Source of the DNA: JANJUO01 sp942492935 | Lineage (GTDB): Bacteria > Bacteroidota > Ignavibacteria > Kapaibacteriales > UBA2268 | Length of the DNA: 64,000 nucleotides | Reading direction: 5' to 3' | NCBI GenBank assembly: GCA_942492935.1 | Contig: OW818654.1 | Location: forward strand, 2,170,001-2,234,000 | Shown here: one piece after another, positions 17,511 through 26,619 of the stretch | Layout: every line of letters starts with the position of its first letter | Position numbering within the stretch: position 1 is the first letter of the stretch | Notes under the pieces: model-generated | The model's database searches: none | What the model was told of the DNA's origin: nothing | The model's input: only the letters and a program-made list of their open reading frames with translations | Made by a program: the position numbers and the translations under genes

Positions 17511-18404
17511 TCAATATTCCATTATATTGGTTTCTCTGCTAATTCTATTCTTTGCCAAATTACAATATTTTTCATCTATTTCAAGACCGATACCAATTCT
17601 GTTATTATTAGAGGCAGAAATTAATGTTGTTCCACTACCAGTAAATGGATCAAAAACAATATCTTTAACAAAACTGAATAATTTTATACATCTTAAAGGT
17701 AATTCTTTTGGAAAAGGTGCTGGATGTCCAATTTTTTTTTTACTTTCTCCATTAAAAGTCCAAACTCCATTAGTCCATTCCATAAACTGTTCTTTTGTGA
17801 TATCAGATTTTAATGTTCCATTTGTTTTTTTCCAACTATCCTTAAATAGAACCAAAATTAATTCTACAGGTGCTATTACATAAGGGGCGGAAGCAGAAAG
17901 CCATGACCCCCAAGCAGTTCTTCGTGAAATATTACCCTCATTCCATATTATAGTAGAATGATACTTCCATCCAATTTCTTGTACAATTCTCGTAATATCT
18001 GCACCAACACTTTTATGTCCACCTTTATTTTTATCAAGCGGTATATTTAGTAAAAATCTTGCTTGTGGTTTACTCCAATTATAACAATTTGTAACCCAAG
18101 TTTTTGTAAATTCTAAGTAATCATCATAAGTTAATTCATCATTGTTTGAATTATAATCAATACCAACATTATATGGTGGCGATGTTACAATTAAATCAAT
18201 AAACTCCCTATCAAAAGTATTTGGATTTCTTGCATCGCCTTGAAACAATAGTATTCTTTTATCTCGCAACACTTCTTTACGAAAATCAATTGCTTTTGTA
18301 TTTATCAGGTCATCATCTACAATTTCTTTGTCATTAATACTTATCGCATTTATTCCATTTGTTGTCAAATCTAAATTTTTAATCGGTTCAGCTATAATTT
18401 CCAT
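17511..18404 (-). CDS. Beta-class DNA methyltransferase, type II R-M, likely N4-cytosine
   Basis: A 297-residue SAM-dependent DNA methyltransferase. The catalytic motif IV is TSPPYNVG (about 74-81) near the N-terminus and the SAM-binding motif I is DPFTGSGTT (about 252-260) near the C-terminus, the beta-class order. SPPY rather than DPPY suggests N4-cytosine methylation, though N6-adenine enzymes with this motif are known. The target-recognition region lies between (about 120-230). It protects host DNA from the HNH enzyme encoded 1 base downstream. Minus-strand TAAATTTG at 18454-18461 could be the -7 promoter element. Confidence 0.88.
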   Translation of the reverse strand: MEIIAEPIKNLDLTTNGINAISINDKEIVDDDLINTKAIDFRKEVLRDKRILLFQGDARNPNTFDREFIDLIVTSPPYNVGIDYNSNNDELTYDDYLEFTKTWVTNCYNWSKPQARFLLNIPLDKNKGGHKSVGADITRIVQEIGWKYHSTIIWNEGNISRRTAWGSWLSASAPYVIAPVELILVLFKDSWKKTNGTLKSDITKEQFMEWTNGVWTFNGESKKKIGHPAPFPKELPLRCIKLFSFVKDIVFDPFTGSGTTLISASNNNRIGIGLEIDEKYCNLAKNRISRETNIMEY

Positions 18405-18547
18405 AATCTACTTCTATATAATTTTAATTTATTTACTAATAAATGCACTCTTACAAATTTAGTTATATTTTCTAATTTAGTAAAGATAATTTTGAAATAA
18501 CTCTGAAATACCAATATCTTAAAATCTATAAATATTGATTTCTCTTC

Positions 18548-18590
18548 AAAAAAAACACCTGCCCAGATTTAATTGGGAAGGTGTCTTTTT
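18548..18590 (-). terminator. Terminator of the M2 peptidase gene
   Basis: On the minus strand AGACACCTTCCCA pairs with TGGGCAGGTGT (plus coordinates: ACACCT 18555-18560 with AGGTGT 18579-18584, and CCCA 18562-18565 with TGGG 18574-18577; one G-A mismatch), followed by a run of eight T. Lies 16 bases beyond the peptidase stop. Confidence 0.85.
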
Positions 18591-18605
18591 TAGAAATTTG
18601 ATTTT

Positions 18606-20333
18606 TTAATCTACAAATTGCTTTGCATAGTATTTTGCAGTTAATTTTTCACCAGTTGCTTTTTCAATCATATCATTCCAGTAGTATTTTGAACCAACCG
18701 AAAATACATTTTTGATTAAAAATTCGCCAACTTTTGGTTCATTTGCAAAACTTAAATTCATATCATTTGCTTTTCCAAGTACTTTATCAGCAATTGTAAA
18801 ATAAAGTTGAGATGCTAATAATTCACCTAAATGATAATTATGGTAGTAACAAGGACTTGTAGCAATATGAATTTTTGTAGCCCAATCTGGCATATTTCTA
18901 TCCGCAGGACGTTTAATCATTTGATATTTTTCAACTAAATCCCACCATAATTTATTTAAATCTTGGTCAGGATTTGCATACATTGCACTTTCAAATCTAA
19001 ACATTACTTGAGACCAACGGCTAAACACAAGTTGTTGTAATTTCAATGTTTTACGAGCTATATCACTTAATTCAGCAGTTTCTTTATCATTTAAGCCCAA
19101 CATAACTTTCATCCACTCTGCATTTGATGCAAATCTTCCAAATAACATTGCAATTGCTTCTGTAGTAAAGATATGTGCAGGAGATTTGAATACCCAAGGG
19201 TAATCTTTAGCATAATAATTATCATACAAAGCATGTCCATATTCATGAAGCATAGTTTCCATCCATTTTGAGTTATCTTTGATGTTACAAAGAACTCTAA
19301 TGTCTGGTGCATCTTTATCAATTGTAATACAATATGCGTGCTGGTTTTTGCCTTCTTTTTCAAATAAATCACTATTAGCAACAAGTTTATCAATTGGAAG
19401 ATTTAAACCTTTATAATATTCTGTAGTTAATTTTACAATATCTTTGCCTAAATAATATTTATCAAGGTCAATTGGATATATTTGTGGTGCTTCTTGAAAA
19501 TATCTGTTCTGATAATGCCATGGCATCAATTCTTCAGTTTTAATTTTCAATCTTGTAGCCAAATAAGTATCAACTTCAGTCTTTAATTTAGCAAATGAAT
19601 CTCTTGTTAAATTATCCAATTCATCAAATAATTTAACAACATCAGCTGGCTCTTGGTCAGATAATTTTAAACTCATTTCATGATAGTTGCTATAACCCAA
19701 ATCTTTGGCAACTTCATTTCTTAATTTAACCAAAGCAATAATATCTGTAGCAACGATAGGTCCAATTTCTTTATGAGCTTTCCAAGTATCTTCTAATTCT
19801 TTACTGTTAGTTGATGATTTTAAAACTTGTTCAATTTCATTATCGGATAATTTTTTCTTGCCAACAATTGCTCTGAATTTAGAATATTTACCTTCGAGAG
19901 CAGTAGTCATCTCGGATAATCTATTCAATTTGGCAGTATCAACTTGTTTTGCAGCAAATTCATTATAAATTAGTTTAATTTCTCTTGCTTGAGCAGAGTC
20001 TGTGATGAGATTAGATTCTTTGATTTCTTTGATAACAGCAAAACGTTCTTTATTAGAAACAAAGTCATTGTAAATTTTTTCATTATCAGTAACTTTTTTC
20101 CAATTTTCGTCATTGCTGTTTATAGATGCTTCAAAATATGCAGTATTCATTTTAATCAGTACAGGTTTAACGAATTCAAGATATTCTTTCTTAAAAGTCT
20201 CAAATTTTGCTTCCATTTTCTTTTGCTCCTCGTTTGACGGTTCTTCTGCTTTTTTGCAGGAATTTAAAAATAAACCGGATGTCATAACAAATAAAACAAA
20301 CATAATTAAATGTGTTTTAATAAAATTTTTCAT
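18606..20333 (-). CDS. M2-family metallopeptidase lipoprotein (peptidyl-dipeptidase)
   Basis: A 575-residue zinc peptidase related to bacterial ACE-like enzymes. Residues 1-26 are a lipoprotein signal with lipobox LFLNSC (Cys26). The zinc motif is HEYGH (His363, Glu364, His367), and TTEAIAMLFGR further on supplies the third ligand Glu. The long helical N-terminal part fits gluzincin M2/M3 folds. It should be an outer- or inner-membrane-anchored periplasmic enzyme removing dipeptides or degrading oligopeptides. Single-gene unit with its own terminator. M3-type oligopeptidase is the alternative; the SPAHIFTTEAIAM segment fits the M2 proteins of Bacteroidota better. Confidence 0.85.
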   Translation of the reverse strand: MKNFIKTHLIMFVLFVMTSGLFLNSCKKAEEPSNEEQKKMEAKFETFKKEYLEFVKPVLIKMNTAYFEASINSNDENWKKVTDNEKIYNDFVSNKERFAVIKEIKESNLITDSAQAREIKLIYNEFAAKQVDTAKLNRLSEMTTALEGKYSKFRAIVGKKKLSDNEIEQVLKSSTNSKELEDTWKAHKEIGPIVATDIIALVKLRNEVAKDLGYSNYHEMSLKLSDQEPADVVKLFDELDNLTRDSFAKLKTEVDTYLATRLKIKTEELMPWHYQNRYFQEAPQIYPIDLDKYYLGKDIVKLTTEYYKGLNLPIDKLVANSDLFEKEGKNQHAYCITIDKDAPDIRVLCNIKDNSKWMETMLHEYGHALYDNYYAKDYPWVFKSPAHIFTTEAIAMLFGRFASNAEWMKVMLGLNDKETAELSDIARKTLKLQQLVFSRWSQVMFRFESAMYANPDQDLNKLWWDLVEKYQMIKRPADRNMPDWATKIHIATSPCYYHNYHLGELLASQLYFTIADKVLGKANDMNLSFANEPKVGEFLIKNVFSVGSKYYWNDMIEKATGEKLTAKYYAKQFVD

Positions 20334-21007
20334 AAAAAATAGTCCAAAAAAAATTACAAAAATATTAATTCAAAATTAATGAAAAAATAATTGATTTCAT
20401 TAGAATTTTAAGTATTTAATTTGATTTTGGTGAAGATGGATGAATTTAAGTGGATTCTTTTTACTGAATTAAGAATTATTAAATGAAAATAAGTTTAAAT
20501 GATGATATTTGTCAATATGTTGCAATTAGTTACTTGCTCAAGAACTTGTTTCAGGAATCATTTCCTTATTATCAAAGTAGTTGCAACATCATAATAGAAA
20601 AATTTGAACAAGCAAAACAAAAAAGCTGCTTATCAGTGATATATTTATGCCGCTCCTACGGAGCTTTAACAAAAAAACAAATCTGTTCTATTAATATGTC
20701 GCAACTACGTTGCTAAATTCTGATACATATTAGCAGAGATTCCGCATCAAGTGCGTAATGATACCAAAAATATTATCATTCTGTACTTGGTTCAGAATCC
20801 TTTTTCCAGGTCATTTTCAACAAAAGAAGTCCGACACTTCCGAAGTGTTTGACTTCTGCAAATATTTGATTCAGCATCAAGTGCGGAATGACAACCAAAG
20901 TATTTGTCATTGTATTAATCATAACAAATTCCAATTCTTCAAAATAGAATTGCAACTTTTTCGTAAATATGTGTATATTGTATTGGCTTTATGTTGAGGT
21001 AATGGAA
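20334..21007. repeat. Palindrome-rich intergenic region
   Basis: About 670 bases without a supportable gene. At least six short inverted repeats are clustered: GCTCC-TAC-GGAGC (20652-20664), GCAAC-TAC-GTTGC (20701-20713), ATTCCGC..GCGTAAT (20739-20759), ATTCTG..CAGAAT reading across 20779-20798, a 31-bp near-palindrome centred on ACTTCCGAAGT (20826-20856), and GATTCAGCATCAAGTGCGGAATGAC (20868-20892, written here only by its ends ATTCAGC and GCGGAAT). Short open frames here are produced by the repeats. The last 60 bases carry the ribosome site of the next gene. Confidence 0.65.
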
Positions 21008-23401
21008 ATGTATAAAATTTTAATATATCTGTTCGTGTTTGGTTTAGTATTGCAGGTTCAATCTCAATGGATTCAGAACTTAGGTATGCCACCAGCTTAT
21101 CAAAATGAAACTTATTTAGATGTTTTTTTCCTGAAAGATAAACCTAATATTGGCTGGGCTTGTGGTTTTAAAGGTATTACTCTTAGAACTATTGATGCAG
21201 GAAAAACATGGAAAGTTGCACATTTACCTTTTAATTTACAGCTCGAAAGTATCCATTTTGTTAATGAGAAAGTTGGTTTTACTTCAGGTCCTCTAAGCTC
21301 TGGGATTGGTTTGCAAGATATGATTTTAAAATCTATTGATGGTGGAGCTACTTGGAAAAATATTACTCCGGACATCAAAAAATTCAACACTGAATTTGAT
21401 GGTCTTGAAATATGGGGAAATTATTTTGTTGATGAAAATAATGGTTTTGTTATTGGCGGTGGTTGTGGCACACCACAACGTTTTTTCAAAACAACAAATG
21501 GTGGCAATACTTGGACAATGGTAGAATATTCAGAACCATCTTCAAAAATGTCTGACTTGATTGTATATCCTGATGGAAATGGAATTGCTGTAGGTAGTGG
21601 TTGGCTATGGAAATCCACAGATTTTGGTAAAAATTGGGATTTATTTAATAGAACTGGTGGTTCTGCAGGTGCATTCAATAATGATTGGCAAGAAGAATTA
21701 TCTGTTTATAATCAATCAATCGCATTACCATACTCAAAAGATTGCAATGGTAGTACTGAAGTTGCTTATGGTGGAGTTCGGCTATCTACTGATGGTGGAA
21801 CTAATTGGATACAATACTCAACATCTAAACCAATGTATGGTACTTTTATGGTTGATGAAAAAGCTGCTTGGGGCGTTGGATTTGATAGAACTGCTGTTTA
21901 TACAAGTGATGCTGGTAAAACATGGGTTAATTACACTTGCGGTGTTCCGTCTGGAATAAATTTTGATGATATTTGGGTAATAAATGACACAACAATTTGG
22001 ATTGCAGGTGATGGGCTATGGCAATATAAACCGATTAATAAACTCAAACCACAAATTGCTGCAAATGATAGTATTGTTGTTTGTGATGGTGAAATTGTTG
22101 AATTATCAACAACAGAGAAATACCTGAATTATCAATGGTCAACTGGTGAAACAACTCCAACCATTAAAGTTTCAAAAGCAGGTAAGTACTTTGTTAAAGT
22201 ATTCAATGAATATATTTGTGATAGTGCCACCACAAAAGCTGTAAATGTATTGACATTCAAAAAGCAGGATATTCAGATTTTATCCAACATAAAGAACAAT
22301 AAACCATGTGCTGGAGATATTGTATTTTTATATATTAACGATGTTATCAAATCAGTTAAATGGAATACTGGAGAAATTACAAAATCTATTAGTGTTACAA
22401 AAGATGGGGTTTATCAAGCAGAAATTATTGATTCAAATGGATGTGTAGTTATAAAAGAATTTCCAATTGAATTTGACCCAAATCCAAAACCAGTAATTAC
22501 AAAAATATCAAAAATGAATTTATGTATTGGAGATTCAGTAACTTTGATTGCTCCAGATGGATATTCTAATTATAATTGGTTCAAAGATTATGATTCTAAT
22601 TCTTTTTCAAATGAAAAACTAGTACTTATTACGAATTCAGGAAGTTATAGACTTTTAACAACTACTCAAAATGGTTGTTCTAATTATTCTGACAGTATTT
22701 ATGTTGATATAAAAATTGATTCAAATCAACTACAATATTCTTTCAGTAACAATGATTCAGTGTTTGTAATTGATTCTACAAATTATCCTGCTATTCAATG
22801 TAGAGATTTGGAAATTAAAAATATTAGTTGGAAAACTGCTGTTATTGATAATCCATATTTCTTCAAAAACTTATCATTTTCGGCTCCTGCATCACAATTT
22901 CCTATTTTAATTGAACCAAATCAGTCCAAAACTTTTAAAGTTTGCTATTCTCCACGAAGAATCGGTGAAGAACGCGATACCATTGGTATTAAAGATAATT
23001 GTAGTGAACATATTATACCAATTCTAAGCTGGGGAATTGCTGTTGGAAGTGATGGTAATACACGTTGTGATGTTGATATTGAAATTGTTCCTAAGGGCTT
23101 GAGTACTACTTTTTCAATCAGTAATCCTTATCCAAATCCTGCATCAAATCAGGTAGAAATCAAATATAATTACAAAAGCAATGAGGAAAGTGGTTTGAAT
23201 TATAATATTTCATTAATTGATATATTTGGCAAACAATTATCAAATGCAGTTTTAAATAAGTTAATTTCAGAAAATAAAAATAATATTTACAGAGAAGAAG
23301 GTAAGATTATATTTGATACTTCTAAATTGTCTGGTGGTATGTATTTCATCTCTATAAATATTAATGGTTTCTCAAAATTATTAAAGATTGTAAAGAATTA
23401 G
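21008..23401 (+). CDS. Secreted BNR/YCF48-type propeller protein with T9SS sorting domain
   Basis: About 797 residues. The ATG at 21008 is chosen because GAGGT ends 7 bases before it; the ATG at 21002 is too close. A signal peptide (1-19, ending VQSQW) is followed by a photosystem-stability-factor/BNR-like propeller with repeated DGGATWKN, NGGNTWTM, DFGKNWDL and DAGKTWVN units. Then come two or three Ig-like modules with the NYQWSTGETTPTIKVSKAG pattern, and a C-terminal type A sorting domain (NPYPNPASNQVEIKYNY, IDIFGKQL, KLSGGMYFISININ). Exported by Sec and the type IX system to the cell surface; role unknown. Shares architecture with the protein at 56506. Confidence 0.87.
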   Translation: MYKILIYLFVFGLVLQVQSQWIQNLGMPPAYQNETYLDVFFLKDKPNIGWACGFKGITLRTIDAGKTWKVAHLPFNLQLESIHFVNEKVGFTSGPLSSGIGLQDMILKSIDGGATWKNITPDIKKFNTEFDGLEIWGNYFVDENNGFVIGGGCGTPQRFFKTTNGGNTWTMVEYSEPSSKMSDLIVYPDGNGIAVGSGWLWKSTDFGKNWDLFNRTGGSAGAFNNDWQEELSVYNQSIALPYSKDCNGSTEVAYGGVRLSTDGGTNWIQYSTSKPMYGTFMVDEKAAWGVGFDRTAVYTSDAGKTWVNYTCGVPSGINFDDIWVINDTTIWIAGDGLWQYKPINKLKPQIAANDSIVVCDGEIVELSTTEKYLNYQWSTGETTPTIKVSKAGKYFVKVFNEYICDSATTKAVNVLTFKKQDIQILSNIKNNKPCAGDIVFLYINDVIKSVKWNTGEITKSISVTKDGVYQAEIIDSNGCVVIKEFPIEFDPNPKPVITKISKMNLCIGDSVTLIAPDGYSNYNWFKDYDSNSFSNEKLVLITNSGSYRLLTTTQNGCSNYSDSIYVDIKIDSNQLQYSFSNNDSVFVIDSTNYPAIQCRDLEIKNISWKTAVIDNPYFFKNLSFSAPASQFPILIEPNQSKTFKVCYSPRRIGEERDTIGIKDNCSEHIIPILSWGIAVGSDGNTRCDVDIEIVPKGLSTTFSISNPYPNPASNQVEIKYNYKSNEESGLNYNISLIDIFGKQLSNAVLNKLISENKNNIYREEGKIIFDTSKLSGGMYFISININGFSKLLKIVKN

Positions 23402-23486
23402 AAAATATGACAAAATTTGATATTTGAGTTATTAGATAATTGTAAATAATTGCTTGAAAATCAATATTATTTTTTGTAAATACAAA

Positions 23487-23879
23487 TTATTGGTCTATAT
23501 TTTTAATTTGTTTCTTGCCATATAATTTCAGACTTTCTTGAAGCATAAAAATTATATGCTCAATATTTAATCTATTCTTTAAATCAATTTCAATATATCT
23601 GGAGAATTTGCCATCGCCTTTGAGAATTTGATAAGGGTCAGTCATTTGTACACCTTTATAGAAACCGAGTTTCAATCCCTTTTTCGATGGAATTATCACA
23701 CAAATCATATCAGCATATTTGGGACCATAGCAGTATGCAATCAATTTTGCTTTGATATCCAAAATTTCCTGAATGTTGGGTAAATTTTCTAAAATGATAG
23801 CACGTAATTCACTTGCTTTTGCAACTACAAGAGCGCTAAAATTAGCGAAAAATTCTGATATTTCTGTATTTGTTGCCAT
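23487..23879 (-). CDS. DUF1801 domain protein
   Basis: A 130-residue cytoplasmic protein of the DUF1801 (YdhG-like) family: N-terminal helix FFANFSALVVAKASELRAIIL, a core with AYCYGPKYADMICVIIPSKKGLKLGF, and a C-terminal KFSRYIEI.L stretch, as in that fold. Function of the family is unknown; some members sit with iron or stress genes. It lies convergently between a T9SS protein and acyl-CoA dehydrogenase, with no operon partner. Confidence 0.75.
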   Translation of the reverse strand: MATNTEISEFFANFSALVVAKASELRAIILENLPNIQEILDIKAKLIAYCYGPKYADMICVIIPSKKGLKLGFYKGVQMTDPYQILKGDGKFSRYIEIDLKNRLNIEHIIFMLQESLKLYGKKQIKNIDQ

Positions 23880-24006
23880 AATTTGAAAATTATTATTTTA
23901 AATAAAAATTTAAAAAACGTACTTCAACCAATTTCTTTATCAAAATTAAAATGAAATGAACTTGGTTGAAGCATTTATTAACTATTCGAAAAATATCAAT
24001 CACTTC

Positions 24007-25155
24007 CTAATTCTTCTTCAAAATCTCTCTTGCAATTACTATTTGCTGAATCTCCGAAGTTCCTTCGTAAATTTCAACAACTTTGGCATCACGCATCATT
24101 CTTTCCACGTGATATTCACGAACATAGCCATAACCGCCATGAATTTGAACTGCTTCGCGGGTAACTTCATTAGCAATTGTTGATGCAAAAAATTTCGCTT
24201 CAGAAGATTCCTGAATGTGGTCCATTTTGTTATCTCTAAGCCAAGCCGCTTTTAATGTGAGAAGTTTTGCAGCATTGATTTTTGTGGACATTTGAGCAAG
24301 TTTTGCTTGAATTAATTGATGTTCGGCAATTGGCTTACCCATGGTTTTACGTTCTTTTGCGTACTTTACAGCCGCATTAAATGCACCTTCTGCAATTCCC
24401 ACAGATTGAGCGGCAATACCAATTCTTCCGCAATTCAAGCCACGCATTGCAATATAAAATCCTTGACCAACTTCACTTATTAAATTCTCATCAGGAATAT
24501 GCACATTTGTTAAACTGATTGAAGTTGTATCACTTGAACGCATACCCATTTTATCTTCTTTCAACCCCGGTTCAAATCCATGAGTACCTTTTTCAATCAC
24601 AAAAGCGGCAATACCTTTATGCTTTAATTCAGGATTAGTTTGGGCAAAAATAATATAAATATCAGCACTTTTACCTGCAGAAATCCAATTTTTCATACCG
24701 TTGAGTACCCATCCGCCATCAACTTTTTCAGCCATAGTATGCAATTCACGGGCATCGGAGCCAGCTTCTGGTTCGCTAAGGCAATAAGCACCAATATATT
24801 TGCCTTCAGCAAGTGGAGTTAGAAATTTCTCTTTTTGGAAATCTGTGCCGTAATTTTCTAAAATCCAATCCACAAGTGAATTTTGAACGGAAGTTGTGAT
24901 GCCGATACTTGCATCAACTTTAGAAATTTCAATCATTGCCAAAACATAAGAAACAGTATCCAAGCCAGCACCACCATAATCAGGCGATACCATCATTCCC
25001 ATAAAGCCAAGTTCGCCCATTTTTGCAACAATATCTTTTGCAAAAACTGCATTAATATCGCGTTCGATAACCGAAGGAGCAATTTCTTCTTCTGCAAATT
25101 TTCTTGCCATATCTTGAATAGAAAGTTGAATATCGGAGTATTCAAATGAAATCAT
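24007..25155 (-). CDS. Acyl-CoA dehydrogenase
   Basis: A 382-residue FAD enzyme that forms the trans-2,3 double bond of acyl-CoA (beta-oxidation or branched-chain amino-acid breakdown). It spans the whole family: N-terminal helices, beta domain with GAYCLSEPEAGSDA and WVLNGMKNWISAG, and a C-terminal helical domain with QIHGGYGYVREYHVERMMRDAK (first 20 residues quoted partly) and YEGTSEIQ, in which the Glu is the catalytic base. The FAD-binding motif and length match short-chain/butyryl-type enzymes, but chain length cannot be fixed from sequence alone. No electron-transfer flavoprotein genes are nearby. Confidence 0.92.
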   Translation of the reverse strand: MISFEYSDIQLSIQDMARKFAEEEIAPSVIERDINAVFAKDIVAKMGELGFMGMMVSPDYGGAGLDTVSYVLAMIEISKVDASIGITTSVQNSLVDWILENYGTDFQKEKFLTPLAEGKYIGAYCLSEPEAGSDARELHTMAEKVDGGWVLNGMKNWISAGKSADIYIIFAQTNPELKHKGIAAFVIEKGTHGFEPGLKEDKMGMRSSDTTSISLTNVHIPDENLISEVGQGFYIAMRGLNCGRIGIAAQSVGIAEGAFNAAVKYAKERKTMGKPIAEHQLIQAKLAQMSTKINAAKLLTLKAAWLRDNKMDHIQESSEAKFFASTIANEVTREAVQIHGGYGYVREYHVERMMRDAKVVEIYEGTSEIQQIVIAREILKKN

Positions 25156-25498
25156 AGTTTAATCCAATTTATTAATAAATAGTTTATATTAAAAAGTATA
25201 ATAACTTATAAATGTAAATTTTATTTTTATACTTTTAAAAAAAAGAAGTTTTATACCAAGTTAAGTTCTAAATTATGGTTCTTCATCATTTATAGAGGGT
25301 AAGAAAAAAATAATTCGTATTTTTGTATGCTTCTACTCATCTTCTGCAAAAAATACAAATATTCAATTACTAACACAACATATATTTCAACAATTAATTT
25401 TTGATTCTATTATGTGTGAAAACAATTAGAAATAATTAGAACTTATGAATGTTCTATCTTGAATATTCACATACACTTGGATGCATTTATTCTCAATT
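25156..25498. other. Intergenic, nothing identifiable
   Basis: About 340 AT-rich bases between two minus-strand genes. A small hairpin AGAAC..GTTCT occurs near 25440-25456. The string ATACCAAGTTAAGTTCTAA (around 25254-25272) resembles words in the spacer at 30187-30250, hinting at a dispersed repeat, but I cannot define its ends. Confidence 0.3.
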
Positions 25499-26440
25499 TC
25501 ATTTGCAAATTTGTCTCATAAGTTCTTCTGCTTGCTTGTCACCCAATTTATTTGCTAATTTCATATCTTTACAAGCGCCTTCAATGTCATTTAAATAAAT
25601 TTTTGATAAACCTAAAATTCTTCTCAGTTCTCCTGAATTAGAATCAAGTTGAATGCAAATTTCAAAATCATTTTTTGCTGATTTATATTTCTTTAGCTCT
25701 ATTGAAGAAAGCCCTCTATTAACATAAGCTCTTATATAATTCGGGTCTAATTTTATTGCTTTAGTATAGTCTGCAATTGCATTTAAATAATTTTGATTTG
25801 TTTGGTATAAGAAAGCCCTATTAGAGTAAGTAATAGCATCGGTTGTATCTAATTCAATTGCTTTTGTGAGTGCTATTAATGCTTCTTCAAAATTACTATT
25901 TTGCATTTGTAAATATCCAATCTTTTTAAAAGCAAAAACATAGTTGGGATTGAATTCCAAAATTTTTTTATAAACTTCTATCGTACCATTAAAATCTTTT
26001 AATTGTTGTTTACAATCAGCTATAAGTTGATAACAATCTTGTATTCGTTCTTTTGTTTTGTCTTTTTCAATTCCTAACTTATAAAAACGTTGGGATTCGG
26101 TTTTGTTGCCCTGCATTTCCAATAATGCAGCAAATCCAAAATAAGAGTCTGGAAATTCATTATTCAATAGCCAAACTTGATTAAATCTTTTCATAGCAGT
26201 ATTTAAGTCGTTATGATAAAAATATTTCCAAGCTATGTCAATATATACATTTATTGAACTGTCAATTGTTCCAAATTTATTAATACTTTCCTTTATAAAT
26301 TCCTCATCCGATTTAATATATTCTTCACTTTTTTTTACTTCTCCATACATTGGTTTAGTATTGTCAGGATATTGTCCGCTCATACTACATGACAAAAAAC
26401 ATAACAAGATAAATAAGAATATAATTCTATAGTTTCTCAT
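25499..26440 (-). CDS. TPR-repeat lipoprotein
   Basis: A 313-residue protein with a lipoprotein signal (lipobox CFLSC, Cys18) followed by about six tetratricopeptide repeats; clear units include AFKKIGYLQMQNSNFEEAL, TYSNRAFLYQTNQNYLNAI and AYVNRGLSSIELKKYKSAK. TPR lipoproteins act as scaffolds in envelope complexes; no partner is indicated by neighbours. Codon use is ordinary. The specific function is unknown. Confidence 0.85.
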   Translation of the reverse strand: MRNYRIIFLFILLCFLSCSMSGQYPDNTKPMYGEVKKSEEYIKSDEEFIKESINKFGTIDSSINVYIDIAWKYFYHNDLNTAMKRFNQVWLLNNEFPDSYFGFAALLEMQGNKTESQRFYKLGIEKDKTKERIQDCYQLIADCKQQLKDFNGTIEVYKKILEFNPNYVFAFKKIGYLQMQNSNFEEALIALTKAIELDTTDAITYSNRAFLYQTNQNYLNAIADYTKAIKLDPNYIRAYVNRGLSSIELKKYKSAKNDFEICIQLDSNSGELRRILGLSKIYLNDIEGACKDMKLANKLGDKQAEELMRQICK

Positions 26441-26619
26441 AGTATAGTAAAAAGTTTGTTATAGTATATATTAATCATTTTTTTAATTGCATTTTTTTAG
26501 TATTCTACACATTCAATATAATCAAATCCTTTTATGAATTTCAAATTTAATCATTTGTTAATATTTTACCAAAACTATATTTAATTCATTCCGAAATTTC
26601 TAATCTATAAATTAAGTTA

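Noticed and set aside
20483..20997. Two short plus-strand frames before the T9SS gene
   Set aside because: They are made of the palindromic repeats and lack ribosome sites.
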